From NCBI RefSeq assembly GCF_000317555.1, contig NC_019745.1, positions 1,426,001-1,490,000 on the forward strand: 64,000 nt of DNA, given 5' to 3'. This DNA comes from Gloeocapsa sp. PCC 7428. Its GTDB lineage: Bacteria > Cyanobacteriota > Cyanobacteriia > Cyanobacteriales > Chroococcidiopsidaceae. This document shows, one piece after another, positions 63,851-64,000 of this stretch; position 1 is the first letter of the stretch; each line of letters starts with the position of its first letter. The notes under the pieces are model-generated. The model searched no databases. It saw only the letters and a list, made by a program, of their open reading frames with translations, and had not been told where the DNA came from. The translations under genes were made by a program, and so were the position numbers.

Positions 63851-64000
63851 TTACGCCAAATGAAATACATCTGCAACGACATCGCCTTCGCCTTGTAGAC
63901 GCGATCGCGCTGGCGCATCATACAAAACTAGCAAAGAATGGACAGAAGTAACGTCATCAAGTAAAGTGATACCCTCCGCATGATCGTCACCATCTCCATA
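63851..64000 (-). CDS. Partial gene, DUF3616-like C-terminus
   Basis: The minus strand is open from the window edge to TAA at 63851, 49 codons. The reading AEGITLLDDVTSVHSLLVLY, then DAPARSRLQGEGDVVADVFH, matches what I know of the C-terminal strand of DUF3616 proteins (a beta-propeller-like family). The 5-prime part lies outside the window. It runs in the same direction as sspB, 194 bases upstream of it. Confidence 0.72.
   Translation of the reverse strand, partial: YGDGDDHAEGITLLDDVTSVHSLLVLYDAPARSRLQGEGDVVADVFHLA

Overview
The window looks like a chromosomal segment of a cyanobacterium. The octamer GCGATCGC (HIP1) recurs throughout (for example 2006-2013), and there are cyanobacterial-type housekeeping genes (TxlA-like thioredoxin, NIL-domain ferredoxin, a small two-helix protein of the DUF6737 type). 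The coding style and the PAL/HAL-type lyase, which closely resembles the Anabaena enzyme, fit too. Gene content suggests a surface-polysaccharide-rich, possibly unicellular, sheath-forming lineage, but the species cannot be fixed from sequence alone. No IS element, rRNA or CRISPR array was seen, and no tRNA was noticed by eye.

Region 1 (about 0.5-44.5 kb, all on + apart from one doubtful minus-strand mini-ORF) is a very large exopolysaccharide/capsule island. It contains nucleotide-sugar genes (rfbF, an SDR epimerase, a SAF-domain oxidoreductase, rfbC), a complete CMP-Kdo pathway (kdsD, kdsB, kdsA, kdsC) and about twelve glycosyltransferases of several folds. It also has two paralogous hexapeptide acyltransferases, a HepA-like ABC exporter, a HepC/WcaJ-like initiating sugar transferase, a pyruvyl transferase and secreted or RTX-type hydrolases. 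The combination of rfbF, epimerase, rfbC, HepA-like and HepC-like genes recalls the heterocyst envelope polysaccharide (HEP) island of Anabaena.

Region 2 (32.6-39.3 kb, inside the island) is a small aromatic-acid module behind a strong terminator/attenuator hairpin. It holds a type I-beta DAHP synthase, an MIO-dependent aromatic amino-acid lyase with an unusual Tyr-His selectivity pair, an AMP-dependent CoA/acyl ligase, a stand-alone carrier-thioesterase protein and a GAF protein. It may make a cinnamate/coumarate-type acyl group.

Region 3 (44.6-51.2 kb) is mixed housekeeping and accessory: an NTF2-like secreted protein, murG, a Uma2 protein, a sulfotransferase, a CNNM/CBS membrane protein, a thioredoxin and a ferredoxin.

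Region 4 (51.2-63.7 kb, all on -) is a phosphorothioation (PT) based anti-phage locus of the Ssp type. In transcription order it reads sspB (DUF4007), sspC (ATPase), sspD (PP-loop sulfurtransferase), sspE (DUF262/HNH), a DEAH helicase, a GHKL/MORC-like ATPase, and a cysteine desulfurase (sspA-like). The helicase plus GHKL ATPase lie between sspE and sspA and are the best candidate for an under-described extra effector module. The right edge cuts a DUF3616-like gene on the - strand.
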